Of a stretch of 64,000 nucleotides of DNA, positions 10,506 through 22,975 are shown piece after piece. How positions within the stretch are numbered: position 1 is the stretch's first letter; the number at the start of each line of letters is the position of its first letter. A model generated the notes under the pieces. That model saw nothing but the letters and a program-made list of their open reading frames with translations. It had not been told where the DNA came from and searched no databases. Both the position numbers and the translations under genes were made by a program. The stretch lies in the NCBI GenBank assembly GCA_947034885.2, contig OX344754.2, forward strand, positions 16,076,501 through 16,140,500, given 5' to 3'. Source of the stretch: Thuidium tamariscinum. Its lineage: Eukaryota; Streptophyta; Bryopsida; Hypnales; Thuidiaceae.

Positions 10506-13500
10506 AAGAAAAATCTGAGGATACTTGTTGTATTCTATAATATTTTAAGTATTTAAATTAACAATTCTCAAATTATTCCAAAAATAGTGAGTATATTAAT
10601 TTTATCTTTAAATTAGTAACACCTCCTATTTTGTGATTTCTTTAACACTGAAATTTTGTACATATGTTTTGAGCCCATCGTCAAATGAACAAGTTATAGG
10701 ACTTACATATTTTTGCCTAATAATGTTGAAAGACAAAATTTATCTTTTGGAAGGACTAGAAAAGCATATATTTTGAAGTTTAGGCACATTGAACTTGCAA
10801 TTGGTAGAAACATTCATTCTTAAACAATGTGATTTATTTGAACAAATTCTTAAAAAGATTAAGGGCCAAATTAGTTCAATATAAATATTAGTGAAAATTT
10901 TGACCTTGCTTTATGAAGTAGTTTTCAAGGTAGTTTTAGGCCTCTCAATATATTGGTCCTTTAGAGGTTTGCCATGCCATGTACTTGAAAAAATTTTGAA
11001 TTAGTAATTGGATATTAGACAATCTATTTGAAGATGGACCAAAAAAAAGCATATGATTTATAATGTTCATATTAGTGAAAGCAAATGATATTCATATATA
11101 GGCTCTTATGAGTTTGTAGAGATTCCAATAGGGCATTGGAGCTCAAAAGCTGTGTCTTATGTACTCTTTTGTAACCTTGCTATATTCTTTCAACCAATAT
11201 ATATTAAGTAGTGGACTATTAAATGGATCCTCTTTTTAATATTGCCATGTAGGAAGTTGTGTAATAGATATATGATAGTTAGAGAAGGGAAAATTGATTA
11301 TGTCAAAGTGTGATTAGATTTGGTTCATCCTTCTTTAATAGTTGGTTTAGTAGCCAAAGTGAATTCATTTCTAACTAAGTGAATAGGTGTTCATTAAATT
11401 TTATCAAAATGAGGATTGTTAGTTTGATTGAACTACCTTCCTTTTCTTTTTTCTTGAAATACATGGACAATTTTCATTGCAATATATAAACATTACAACA
11501 AACCATCGGTAATGCCTAAGCAAAATTTTAAATTTTTAGTCCATCCAACTACCATTTAATGCATATAAAAATATCTGAAATTATAGTTGAGTCAAACATC
11601 AAGCTTGTGAGCAAGTGCATCCACCAAACAATTTGTGGTCCACCAAAAACAAACTCTTAGTACAAAGTGTTTTAAAAAAGATTAGCTTTTTGTATGTGAT
11701 AATGCTGGTTTTTTGAAAAAGCCATATCTATTTTTATTTTGTATAAATGAAAATTTAGAAAGGGATATAAATCAAAAACATGTTTCTATGGTGGAATTCT
11801 TTGAAATTCATATTTAATATTGAATCCAAAAAATGAATCCAATAATATAGAATGACTTGTGGTAGATTTTATATCAATTTGTCTTCAAGTGAAAAGTAAG
11901 AAAAAATATTTTTGTGCACTTAAAAATCACTCATCAAGAAGGTTGGCTAGTCTTTAGAAGATCACTTTAATAGCCTATTGCCTTTGAGCATCTCCTATAA
12001 CCCTATCCATTTGAAGCTAGTAGATGAGTTCCTAAGAGAGAGTGGAGGAATCTAAGACTTGGTGGCAAAGTTGGACTAAGGAATCTCCTACAGCCCAGAA
12101 TTAGAGGGTTTGCAAAGGATTTCTTCAACTTTAGTTGGCAAGTGATTCAAAGTCATTATAGTAAAGAAAATTGTTGTAGAGAGATACATTTTTGACAAAT
12201 TGCCATCCAGCAATGTCCTCCCAAATTCTAATTTTTTTAATCTAAATTTAGGAAAATCTAAGAATGTTCAATGATTACACAAATTTGTACTTAAATGTAT
12301 TAAATAGATTTATAAATTTATAAATTCTAAGAAGATTCCACCCTTCAAGTAGAAAGTTGTAGAAGATTGTAACTAATATAATTGATGGTAGAAAGAGGCA
12401 TTAATCACATTTGTCTTAATTTAAAATTAGCTTAATATTTTTAACTTTGATTGAAAATTTGTTCAAATGTTTTGATCTTGATTATAAATAGCTAAACTTA
12501 CAATATGGGTATAAATCCTTATTTGGCAATAGTTTGTTTAGCTATAACAAAATTTGCTATGAGTTTTAAATAGAATATACATGCCATTCACCATACACTT
12601 TTTATGATCAATTAGTATAAATGTCCATCACTAGACAAGAACTATAGTATTCTTGATCTTTGAAAACAATAATAGATTTTAATTTATAATAGCAATTTGT
12701 GCCACCATGTGCATAGTTACCACATACTATGCAGTGAAGGGCTATAAGTTTTTTTTCTTTAAGAGTTGAGGCCTAATACTTTAAATTTGGAACAAAACTT
12801 ATAAGAGAATCCTTTTACATCTCTATATATAAAAATTTAATCTTTAAAATAACATTTAACAATCATTCAAAGTTCTAGAGTTCATAAGTTTTTATAATAT
12901 TATATAGAAGGATTTGAATTTTATCTATGTAGTGATTGGAAAGTTTACTCTATTTTTTAAATGTACCAAGTATCAATAAATGGATGGATACTATTTGTAA
13001 AAAACTTTATGTATCAACAAATTATAGAATTTAGGATATCAAGGTCAGGAAGGTCAATTGTACTTGATGGCCCTTGTTTTGAAGAATCCAGTCGGTTATG
13101 ATAATTTAAGGCAAATATGGAAGGAAGGTGAGTAGTATAGTCAGTGTCTTTTCTAGGGTTTAGGTGTATGTTTTTTGAATTCCTCTATGCCTCCTTTATT
13201 AGTTGGTAGTAGTCCGGGTAGTAGTCATGATGTTTCTAGCCATCATGTGTCTAGATTTTGTCTTATAAGTTATGGTATTATCTTATGAGTTTGGTTTCAT
13301 AACATAATCATGGAGGAAGAAGCATTGCTTTGTCATATTCATTTGGTACTTTCAAAGAAGTACATGAGGGATTAGGGTGCACTTGGAAGAGAGGAATGGA
13401 ATGCCAAGAACATCCTCATTGTGGTGAGTTTCTATAGTTTTTATGTTTTTTTTATAAATTTGGAGTCTTTTGCTAATCAACATAGGTGTTGCATTTATGA

Positions 13501-15259
13501 ATTATCTTATCCAAACTACTAGTTTTGTAGAAGTGTTGTTTCTTCCAAATAAGATACAACAAAAAAAGACTGCCAAGACAATTGCTTTTGCTTATTTTGT
13601 TTAGGTTGTATGTTTCTATTTTGATGTGAGATTGTATAGGTGGACAATTTTGGTGAATTTTGATCGAATTTTGGTTGAATTTTGAAAGAGAGTATTTTTT
13701 GTTATAGTTGTAAGTGATTTGTATTTGCGTTTTAAGAGGACTTTGAAAGCATTATTGTTTTTTATATTAAATTAGTTGTGAAGAAGACAATTTGAAGGTA
13801 TGGTCCTAATGTGAGGGGCTCAATATTAGATCCACTACCAAACATAAGTAGTAAGTAATGAAAAAAGATTAGTGAGACTTTAAATAAAGATAGATTGAAC
13901 AACAAATAATCAAAGTCTCATTGCCATTAAACTTTCAAGAAAATTTTAAAAGTTTACAAGAGTGTGCCAATCACCTCTCTTATAGATGACAATCAATAAT
14001 TGAGAGTGAAAATTGCCGGCACTCCTTTTTTCACATTGGTACAACAATCAGAGTCATTTCCAATAGGTAGTTTGAAGTTCTTTCATTTTAAAGATTAAGA
14101 TTTAGCAACATTTTGTCAATCTAATTTTATAATTATGTCAACAAAAGGATGACGAACTTGTGGCTAATGTCAATATCTACTATAGTAGCTTAAATAAAGT
14201 GTGAACCTAAGATGTCCAATTTTTCTGTCAAATTGCCTTTTGAAGTGTAAATATGGTTTGAAATTAGTTCAATTTCCATTACGATATCTAATAAATTTGT
14301 AGATATTATGTGAGACTTGGAAAGATACGTATTGTAGAATTTGGAAAGAACTAAATTCTAATTTAGAAGAGTCAATTTGATAAGGTGCCTCACAGTGAAG
14401 AGTTATCTTCCAATTTGGGGACTATATGTCCAAATGTCTAATTGTTTTGCCTTTAGTTCATACAGGTAGTATGACTCATGTGCAAACTTGTTTTCAATTT
14501 TGAATATAATTTTCAAGCTTTTGAATTATCAAATTGTATTATTGAGTGAATTAGAGTTGAGATAACAAGTGGCTGTGTGCTCGTGGTTTTCTTGTCTAAT
14601 TGTCAAATTACTTGTGTGTGTATTTTAGTTGGAGTGTGATATTGTCTAATTGCCAAAGTCAAGTTATAGTTTTAATTGTATTTGAAATTATTCTTAGTGT
14701 TCAATGGTTAGAGTGATAAAGGAAAAAAAACCTAATTTGTGAATGAGAATTATTGTGAAATTGGTTGAGTAGCAAGTGGCTGTCAAGTTGTCAATGTTGT
14801 AATTTATATGTTTGCTCATTTGGCGTGTTGGGGTAGGGGGAATTTTTGAGGCACTTTATCTTGGATTCCAAGAAAACAAGCCATTAGTCAATGGTAAAGT
14901 ATCTCGAAAATAGGAATTAAATTTTTTTAAAAGGCACACCGAGCCCAGCCAAGTTTTATCCATTTGGCTGAGCCATTCTTAAATCTGATCGGGCCCAACC
15001 TTTCTTTTTACTTGGTTGTGCCTCTCGTGGGGCAATTTATTTGCTCGGGCCCGACCATTCCCTGAGTTAGTTCACTCCCTGAGTCTTGTGGGGATGCCCC
15101 GATGGTTTTTGGAATTCCTTATAGTGAAGTCAAATCGACTATGCAATGTGATTAAAACATTTCCTCCAATGTTTGTAAGTTTTTTCTAATTATTTAAGTA
15201 AGATTGTGAATAATTATGAAAAAGTGTGTGTTATAATTGATCAAGCTCATGGAGAATTT
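10506..15259. other. Long AT-rich intergenic stretch without genes
   Basis: About 4.7 kb. Open frames are all short and without family features. Around 14930-15100 there is a small GC-richer patch with repeated GGGCCC and GAGCCCAGCC-like strings (also in complement) that I cannot assign. Confidence 0.4.
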
Positions 15260-15569
15260 TCATTAGATGAAATCTGAGGGCATTAGGAGACCATTTCGGG
15301 TCTGTTCCCGAAACGGCTCCCAATGCCGCAGATCCTCGTCAGGCCGACTTTTTTGGGAAAAAAAAAAAAAAAAAAAAAATTTTTTTTTTTTTTTTTGGGT
15401 CCTGAAATATGAAAATAAGTCAAAAAAAAAATATTTTTTTTGAAAAAAAAAAAAAAATATTACGTGGCAGTGTCCCGACCACGTAGGATTCGGGTTCACA
15501 GGGCAGAAACTGCGTTCCCGCAGTCCAGGAACCCGCAGTCTCCTAATGCCCTCAACTTTCTTCTAATGA
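15260..15569. mobile_element. 310-bp TIR element with GC-rich subterminal regions
   Basis: Inverted ends of about 33 bases: TCATTAGATGAAATCTGAGG at left, matched by the complement of CTCAACTTTCTTCTAATGA at right, with a perfect inner GAGGGCATTAGGAGAC. Inside are GC-rich shoulders around long A and T runs (15355-15455). I found no convincing target duplication. A decayed relative in opposite orientation is at 58259. Confidence 0.7.
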
Positions 15570-17465
15570 GTTGTTATGTGATGATAGGGTCTATTTGAGA
15601 ATTTTTTTTATTTAATTATATTGATGAATCAATTTGTGCAATTGTAAATGTGAAATGATTGAGATTTGAAATTTCAATATTTGAAATTGCTATGAAGAAT
15701 TGGGATCTCCAGTAATTGTGATTATGTTAAGTCGGCAGTATGAGGATTAAGTGATTGATCAATTTACCACTATTGATTTATACTATTAAAATTTGTTAGT
15801 CAAGTAGATATGTGTGTTGTCGTGATTCATGCATGAAAATTTGAATAATTAAATTGTTAAATCAATGTTGTATATATAAATTAACTAAAGCCTAGTTGAG
15901 CTGTAATTGAGTATGTGAAGTTTTTGTCTAATTGACTGAGAAGAGTAAATTGTATGTCAATTAGATATATAAATTTCTAAGTAATTGAGTAGAGAAGTTT
16001 GGGTGTTCAGGAAGTGTCAAATTGTCAAAGTAATTTATTGATTTATGAATCATGGATTGCCTTAAAGTGAAATGCTAGGAATAAGTCTAATTATCAAAAC
16101 AATATTAATAGATGTGAGCAATGCTTATATATGTGTAAAGTAGAGAGTTATTTATTTAATTTAGGATATAAACTTGGGAGATTGTCAATTACAAATATTG
16201 TCGAATGGTTTGTGAAGGTTTGCAGGGGACTACTGTTCTTGTAATTGTTGTCTCTATTTGATGAGTCTTGTGAGTAATTAAAAAATGAAGAAATGAAATT
16301 ATTGAGTTGTCTGCATAATATTGTGTGTAAATCAAATTAAAAGTTAAGTGACTATAATTGCACTAGTACTATTTAAATTATCAAGTAGAAAAAAATCTAA
16401 TGAAATTGATTGATACACAAGATTTAATTGGCAATTAGAATTACAAATTGCAAATGTACCCCCAAATTACCAACATATCTGATAGGTGGGATTACCTTGG
16501 TTGTGAAACTAAATCAATTTGTCAAAGAATATAGTATAGGTCAATTCAATTGTATAGCTCATCATAGGTGGTAAGTTGACTCTAAACTAAAGATAAATTC
16601 AAAAGTCTGTAGGTCCAGCTTCTTCATTAGGTAAGTGTGAGCGGGTGACATGGCTAATGGACCTGATTTCATTGAAATGAATGGTTGAGACTAATTGACA
16701 TGCTAAAGTGGAGTAACTTAGCTGACGTAAAGAAAAAATCAAACCAAAGAAAGAATTTGATTTCCTTACATTTGAAATTAAATTATAAAATTACAATTAG
16801 ATTAAGAGTGATAAAATTGTTATGTGAGAGAATAAAAGAGATTTAAATCATAAAAATATATAAACATATAAAAAAAATTATATTAAATTATATTAAGCGG
16901 CTAAAGCATGCATAAGAAAAATTGACATCCCCTGACAAATTGGCAAAAAAGATTTGACATGAGTCATACAGTAGATAGGACTATAATACCATACATAAGG
17001 TTTATAAAATAACATTGGATTTTAGACTGTGACAATTTGACATTAAAATATTCTTTGGGTTTATTTTATTAAAGACAAAACATGAAACAACCTAAATAGG
17101 TATCCAAACTACAACACAAGTGACCTTAGTCACACAAATGTTAGACTTATTGACCTTTTTCATGGAAATATAACCCCCTAGATCTGTTGTTTTGGAATTT
17201 TGTCAAGTGAACAAAGCTCGCAATACATAAAGTCATTCATAATTATTCATAAATTGGTTTTATTAGGCATAGTTTGAAACTTTTATTAGTTTTTATTAAA
17301 ATATCTTCCAAAAACTAATCTTTGATTTGTTGATGCATTTGAAGGATACATACTTAACTTTGATTTATTGATAGTTGATTTTTACATAGTTCACATTTGG
17401 GTGCACCTATAGGATAGTTTTTATAGTTTGAATAGCCAACACTTTGAAAAATTATAGAAATTGCA
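15570..17465. other. AT-rich intergenic DNA
   Basis: About 1.9 kb with no coding or repeat feature that I can support. Confidence 0.4.
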
Positions 17466-17469
17466 TAGA

Positions 17470-17688
17470 ACATCTAAAAAATCTAATTTTTTCTTCAATA
17501 TTCATGATTTTCACTTTCTAATACTAAAAAAATTACATACAATATTTTTTAAATCTAATTTTTTTCTTCAATATTCATGATTTTTACTTTCTAATACTAA
17601 AAAAATTACATACAATATCTAAAAAATCTAATTTTTTTCTTTAATGTTCATGGTTTTCACTTTCTAATACTGAAAGAAATATTTTTTT
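17470..17688. repeat. 73-bp tandem repeat, three copies
   Basis: The phrase CTTCAATATTCATGATTTT recurs at 17493, 17566 and (slightly diverged) 17639, giving a 73-base period. Each unit also has an ACTTTCTAATACTAAAAAA block. The third unit is the most diverged. Confidence 0.85.
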
Positions 17689-17689
17689 T

Positions 17690-20160
17690 GGAAAAATGCC
17701 TTCAATAATTTTGAATTGCTTATATTTAAGATTTTAGCTATTTTTAATTTATTATTTAGCATTCATATTTGTATCAGTACTTACCTTTGAATGTGACTTT
17801 AAAAAAAACTTCATTTTTTTAGAGTGATTAATTGAAATAAATTTTTTAACCCTTTTAAATAGATAATCATTTTCATTTATTTTGAATACTATTATATTTA
17901 ATTTTGAGCTTTTTGTATTGGTTTCACTTTATTGTTTATGACACCTATTTATAAAGTTAAATTTTTATCATAATCCCTTTAATGACACTAGAGTATCTCT
18001 AAGTTTCAACTAATAACATTATAATTATTTTAAAACATGATCCTACATTTGTTTTATCATATTTTTTACCATAACTACTTGTTAATTCTTCAAATTTGTA
18101 TGTTTGTAAAAAAATTGAGGGTCATTCCATGTGTTGTTTATTTAGTGATATTAAATGTCAAAATTATTTGTGTAGATTATAGCATAATATAATATCCTAT
18201 TATATACAAAAACTAATTTTTTTAATTGATTTATATTATTGAAGATTTATTTAGTCTATAAATACAATTGCAAGAACAATTTTACATAGATTTTTCTTAA
18301 AATGAAATGAAAAAAATGAAATGAACTTATTGAAATCTTTAAACTAAAATCTTTAAAAATAAATAATTAAATAATATTTTAATATCTCTTTTGATAAATT
18401 TGGATTAAATATAAATCTATTTACCTAAGCATCAAGCATTTGGATCATTCTATATTTATAAATATAAAAGTTGATCTATACAAAATTCTTGAGTCTCTTT
18501 TATCATAATGTTGAAATTCAATAGAAAGATTGATTGAAATTGCAAGGTTCTACATAGAATTATTAAATACTATTTTCATATAGACTATTCATAAGTATTT
18601 TCAATGTTCAAAGATGTCATTATTCAATGCCTTCAATTCTCCTAAATATGTTGATTATATACTATAGCCATTATAAAGAATTTGAAGCTCAAATTTAAAA
18701 GGGATGATTTTTCAATAGATTAGAAATTATTTTATAAGAGAATTTCTCAAAATAGTAAATAAAACAAAGTCGCTTTATCAAGATTCCTCTTTTTGTAGAA
18801 GATTCCTCAAAGTCCGATAATTAAAAGAAGGAGTGGGATTTATTCCTCCTTCAGCACGTGTGTAGAGTCCAAATGTGGACTAACACATATTTTTTGAAAT
18901 TTCATGGGAGTTCCCACAAAAAGTTTTGGAATTTTTTGATACTCATAGGATGCCTTTCTAGATGGTCAACCGCTTTAACCTTCAACAAAAAATTCATATA
19001 AATTATCTAGATTGCGGTAAAAATTTCACTAAAAATTAGAGTACCTTGTTTTATGTTCGTAAAGAGCCACAACAAGTTTCAAGACATTTTGATAGCGGAA
19101 AGTATTTGATTTGAAGAGTTCATCCCTAAACCGATAATTTTAAATATTACGGTAGAGTTGACTAGCGTTATGGGTGCATACAATATCAAAATGAGGCCCA
19201 AGTGAGGTGTTTTATTATTCCCTCATACCTACTAAAGACCTTAAACTAGTTACTTTTTATAGAAAAGTCAACCTCCAAAACGGTTGGATTAAGATGAAAA
19301 TTCTAGATGATAAGTTTACCATACAAAATTGAAAAGAAGTGGGTGCCCATTGAAAAGTATACAAGGGCACCCATTTCCCTCTGAACTCACCCCTTCAAAC
19401 TATTTGTAGCCAAAATTTTAGCACAATACATGTTGGTTCAATAATTTCGACTTCTTAGCCAAGTTTGAGCCAAAGTTGCAAATGTGTATTTTTGGAGCAT
19501 TTCAAGCTCCTTCTTGGTATTTTTTTGTTGAACTTTGAAAAACATTAGAGTCCCTTCAAGGTTTTTTAACATATGTTGTGTTTTTGAAAGAGTTTTGTTG
19601 GCTTTGTTGAAGTTTTGAAGTATTTTGGAGAGTCTTGTATTAATCCTAAAACTACCTACCCTTATGATTGGCAATGCCGCTTAGGGGAGAATTTTAGTGC
19701 TATTTTTGAAGTGTTTTTGTACTAATTTTAAAGCCCCTTCCCTTGTAATTGGCGATGCCACTTAGAGGAGCGTCTAGCTATTAACCTCTTGTATAATTTG
19801 AGTTTTAACTTGTTTTTAATACTTATTTTCTGGTTGTACTAATATTCATAGTTGTATACTAACAATTGCTTTATTGTTTTGTGTTAATCATTTTTCTTGT
19901 CCCATTTGGAACAGTGAAGCTTTGACTTTGTAGGAACTTGATTTATTATGTTTGTTTGTTTGTTTTTTCAAAATTACAGCAAAGGATTCCCTTTGTGGGT
20001 TTTGAAATTTTGTTATTTTCATTTTGACGACGAAGCCTTGAACCTTCATTTTTACTTAATCATTTACATTAAGCTTTTTGGCCTTAGTTTGGTCAAATTT
20101 GGTCACATTTGATTAAGTGTGTTAATTTTTATTAGTTTTTTTAAGATCGAGATTAAGAGT
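17690..20160. other. AT-rich intergenic DNA with small repeats
   Basis: No gene recognised. Two diverged units about 81 bases apart (GATTGGCAATGCCGCTTAG near 19666; AATTGGCGATGCCACTTAG near 19747) form a minor direct repeat. A short stem (GGGTGCCC with GGGCACCC) lies near 19340-19375. The open frame on the minus strand at 19438-19674 is low-complexity and judged spurious. Confidence 0.4.
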
Positions 20161-20179
20161 GTGGTCAGACTACTAAAAA

Positions 20180-20760
20180 GAGGTGTCCGTACAAATTTGA
20201 ATTCATAATCTTATAGAAGAGATCAAGAGTTTTTCATAAACATAAAATACAATGAAATCCAAGCTAAAACGAGTAAGATATAAGCGGATGAAATTTTAAA
20301 CACCAACTAATTAATAGAACTTCATCCATGTATAATTTTTACTTAAAAGGTTCAAATTTCAAGTGTCACATCAATTTTAAAAGTTAATCTTAATCTCTAC
20401 AAGGAAAAATTATTCAAAGTTTAAAAATATCAATCTATTAAAAGTCAATTTGAGAGTTAGAATGTAAATAGAGTTGTAGCGAAAAACAAAATCAGACCAT
20501 TAGAAGGAGGTTAGAAATTGAGATTTTTTTAACAACATAAAGTACAAAGAAAACCAAGTTGAATTGAAGAAGTGATAAACGAATGAAGTTTCAATTACTA
20601 ATTAGTAATCAAAACTTCATCCATGCATAATTTGTACTAGGAAAGTCCAATTTGCAAGTTTTGCATCAATTTAAAAAGCTGGTTTTAGCTTCTACAAAAC
20701 AAAAATTTAATTTTAAAATAATAATTTATCAAAAGTCAAACTGAAAGCTAAAGCACTTAG
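20180..20760. repeat. Diverged direct repeat, period about 295 bp
   Basis: Two copies of a unit containing AACTTCATCCATG(C/T)ATAATTT followed by CAAGTNNNACATCAATTT-like text occur about 295 bases apart (near 20320 and 20616). A third partial relative lies near 21630-21690. Non-coding; origin unknown. Confidence 0.55.
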
Positions 20761-21348
20761 GAAGGAACGAATAAATAATTAGAGGTTAGGTATAGAAGAT
20801 TAGTAATCAAAAGTGTAGAAATTAGCAACTTCTATCTCACCACTCTTTCTCTCATTAACCTATACTACAATAGAAAAGACAATTAAATTCAAAGACTCAA
20901 GTTGAAAAATGATGGAATTGTGATTGGGAGTTTAGATAAAGTGCAAAAATTGGTTGAGGAAGAAAGAACATGGGAAAATCTTAGAGGTTTCTTTTCAACC
21001 ATACAATAGATTAAGATAAGTCCTTTCTAGTCTATGTGTAAAGTTCGAAAAAGAATAGTTTCAATAGTGTAGGAAAAAAAAAGAAGGAAAAAAAGAAGAA
21101 TTGAAACCACAAGCTGTAATAAAATCCTACTTTCAAGCGGTGAAGAAAATTACTAAACAACGTTCAAACATGACGAACGAGTAAGAATAGGAGCAAATCT
21201 GCAACAACTTTGAAAAATCTCTATCTATCGAGGTAAAAGCCTAATTTGTTTATAATTTAAACAATTTTAAAGTAGGACAATTATATTACTGAATCCGAAT
21301 TAAAAGTATAATTCAGTAGTTGAAGATAAATTTTTTTTCTTAAATACA

Positions 21349-21349
21349 A

Positions 21350-21415
<66 letters not shown>
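21349..21415. repeat. (AAT)n trinucleotide microsatellite
   Basis: An uninterrupted ATA/AAT trinucleotide run of about 22 units. Confidence 0.97.
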
Positions 21416-21416
<1 letters not shown>

Positions 21417-22047
21417 GTGTAGAACTTTCCAAAAACATATTAAACTTAAAATTTGGATTTAAAACGAACAAGATAGGGTTAGATGAAGTTTAATCATTAG
21501 AATGGATGAAAAGTAGTTAGAAAAAGTAAAAGTGGAATTAGTTGAGTGAATTTAGGAGAGGGAAAAATAAAAAGCTTTGAGTGAAAAAAATTCCCAATTT
21601 AGATCTACTACGTAGTAGTAGAAAAATGTGAATGAAGTTTGATGTACCGATTAGCGGTCAAACTTCATCCACTCATAACTTTTGATAGGAAGATCTAAAT
21701 AACTCGAATCTTATCATTATGAATTGAATAAAATATAACCTATAGAATCTACACTAAGATTTGGTCTCAACAATATTTAACTAGAAAATCCTAGCGGCCT
21801 AATTAGAGGCCAAAAAAAATCAATAAAAGCCTAATTTCGGGAAACTTAGGGTTATTTTGATTCCTGAATACTTAGAAACTATACAAAAATTTATTTTTTG
21901 AAATGCATAGTAGACCAACACATATACACTTATTCCAAATTCTTAATCCAAAAATCTGGTTGTGTTAATTTGTTTACTATGGGTGGGTAATCAAGTGTTG
22001 ACACATATAAACAAGATTTTAAGGATCGAATGAACTTAAAGACTTAC

Positions 22048-22975
22048 CTTCTTTCAAGCATAAAATGAATTCAAGGTTGTAATCGTCTTTATCTATACGG
22101 GGATGACAATTATAGTCTCTTGTTAAAGCAAAAGACGTAGAGGGAGAATTGCCAATGGTTGTTGTACCAATGGCCAATCCTTCAACCTCTACAATCTTTT
22201 TTAGGTGTTGAATAACATTTAGGTAATGTTGATGTATGTACTCTAATAAAAAAGATACAAACTCCTCTGATTGGTATATGTATCTATCATGTCCATGCAA
22301 AATGTAATAACATTAAAATCTTGAAAAAATAACAAAAATAAATGAATTAATGTTAAAATCTTTAGTATAAAAAGAAATCTAAAACAACTTACCAGCCAAG
22401 GTCACCTTTTGTTTAACGCATCCTGAAAGCCTTCATATTTGAACTTTATTTATCTTTTGCCCTAGTAACTTTAATGTCTTTTACTTTTTAAAAAAAAAAA
22501 ACTTCGGCAAGAAAAGATAATTCTTCCTTTGAAAAAACATTATTTCGAAGGTTTGCCAAAAATGAGTTGGCTAGGGAATTTTTCTGAAGAGTGATAGGAC
22601 CTGTAATTTTTTCATAACTTGAAAGTTGAATATTAAGTTCAACATTTGTAGGCTTAAAATTCACTTACCATATCTTTGACCTTATTAGTTATTTTAACGG
22701 ATAACCTTGGTTGAAATCCTCTTCACTTCTTAAGACTATGACTAGTACTAATGGTCCATGTTTTTCATCATGAAGAACATTTTTAACCCTAACAATAAAA
22801 ATAGTACTACATAATGCAATTTTCTTTCTCCCTCTTATCAATCAACACCAAACCTCATTAACCTTAGTAACAAGTTATAAACTGTGATATTGTTGTAATG
22901 TGTACTGGAGGTGTAATGTGCTCTTAGATGTATACGATGCAGAGAGGTGGCCTTACCACAATACTCACGGAGGTT
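22048..22975 (-). pseudogene. Decayed zinc-finger/2-oxoglutarate dioxygenase-like gene, copy 2
   Basis: Paralogue of the gene at 34435-36016, recognised block by block on the minus strand. A zinc-finger-like segment lies at about 22855-22975 (EYCGKATSLHR, then HLRAHYTSSTHYNN). An EEDFNQG segment lies near 22740. A PITLQ...LANLRNNVFSKEEL segment (about 22520-22650) is followed by an exon end with GT donor near 22392. An exon at 22048-22283 ends in donor AG|GTAAGTC. The dioxygenase metal motif reads NCHPRIDKDD where the other copy has NCRPHVDQDD, so the first metal-binding His is replaced by Arg. Stop codons interrupt the frame (for example MR*TKGDLGW) and the distal exon is missing. Certainly not functional. 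Confidence 0.75.

Noticed and set aside
15263..15499. 78-codon minus-strand frame with long Phe/Lys runs
   Set aside because: It is translation of the homopolymer A/T core of a TIR element, not a protein.
19438..19674. Lys-rich, coiled-coil-looking minus-strand frame
   Set aside because: Composition reflects AT-rich DNA, there is no family similarity, and it ends next to a small direct repeat.
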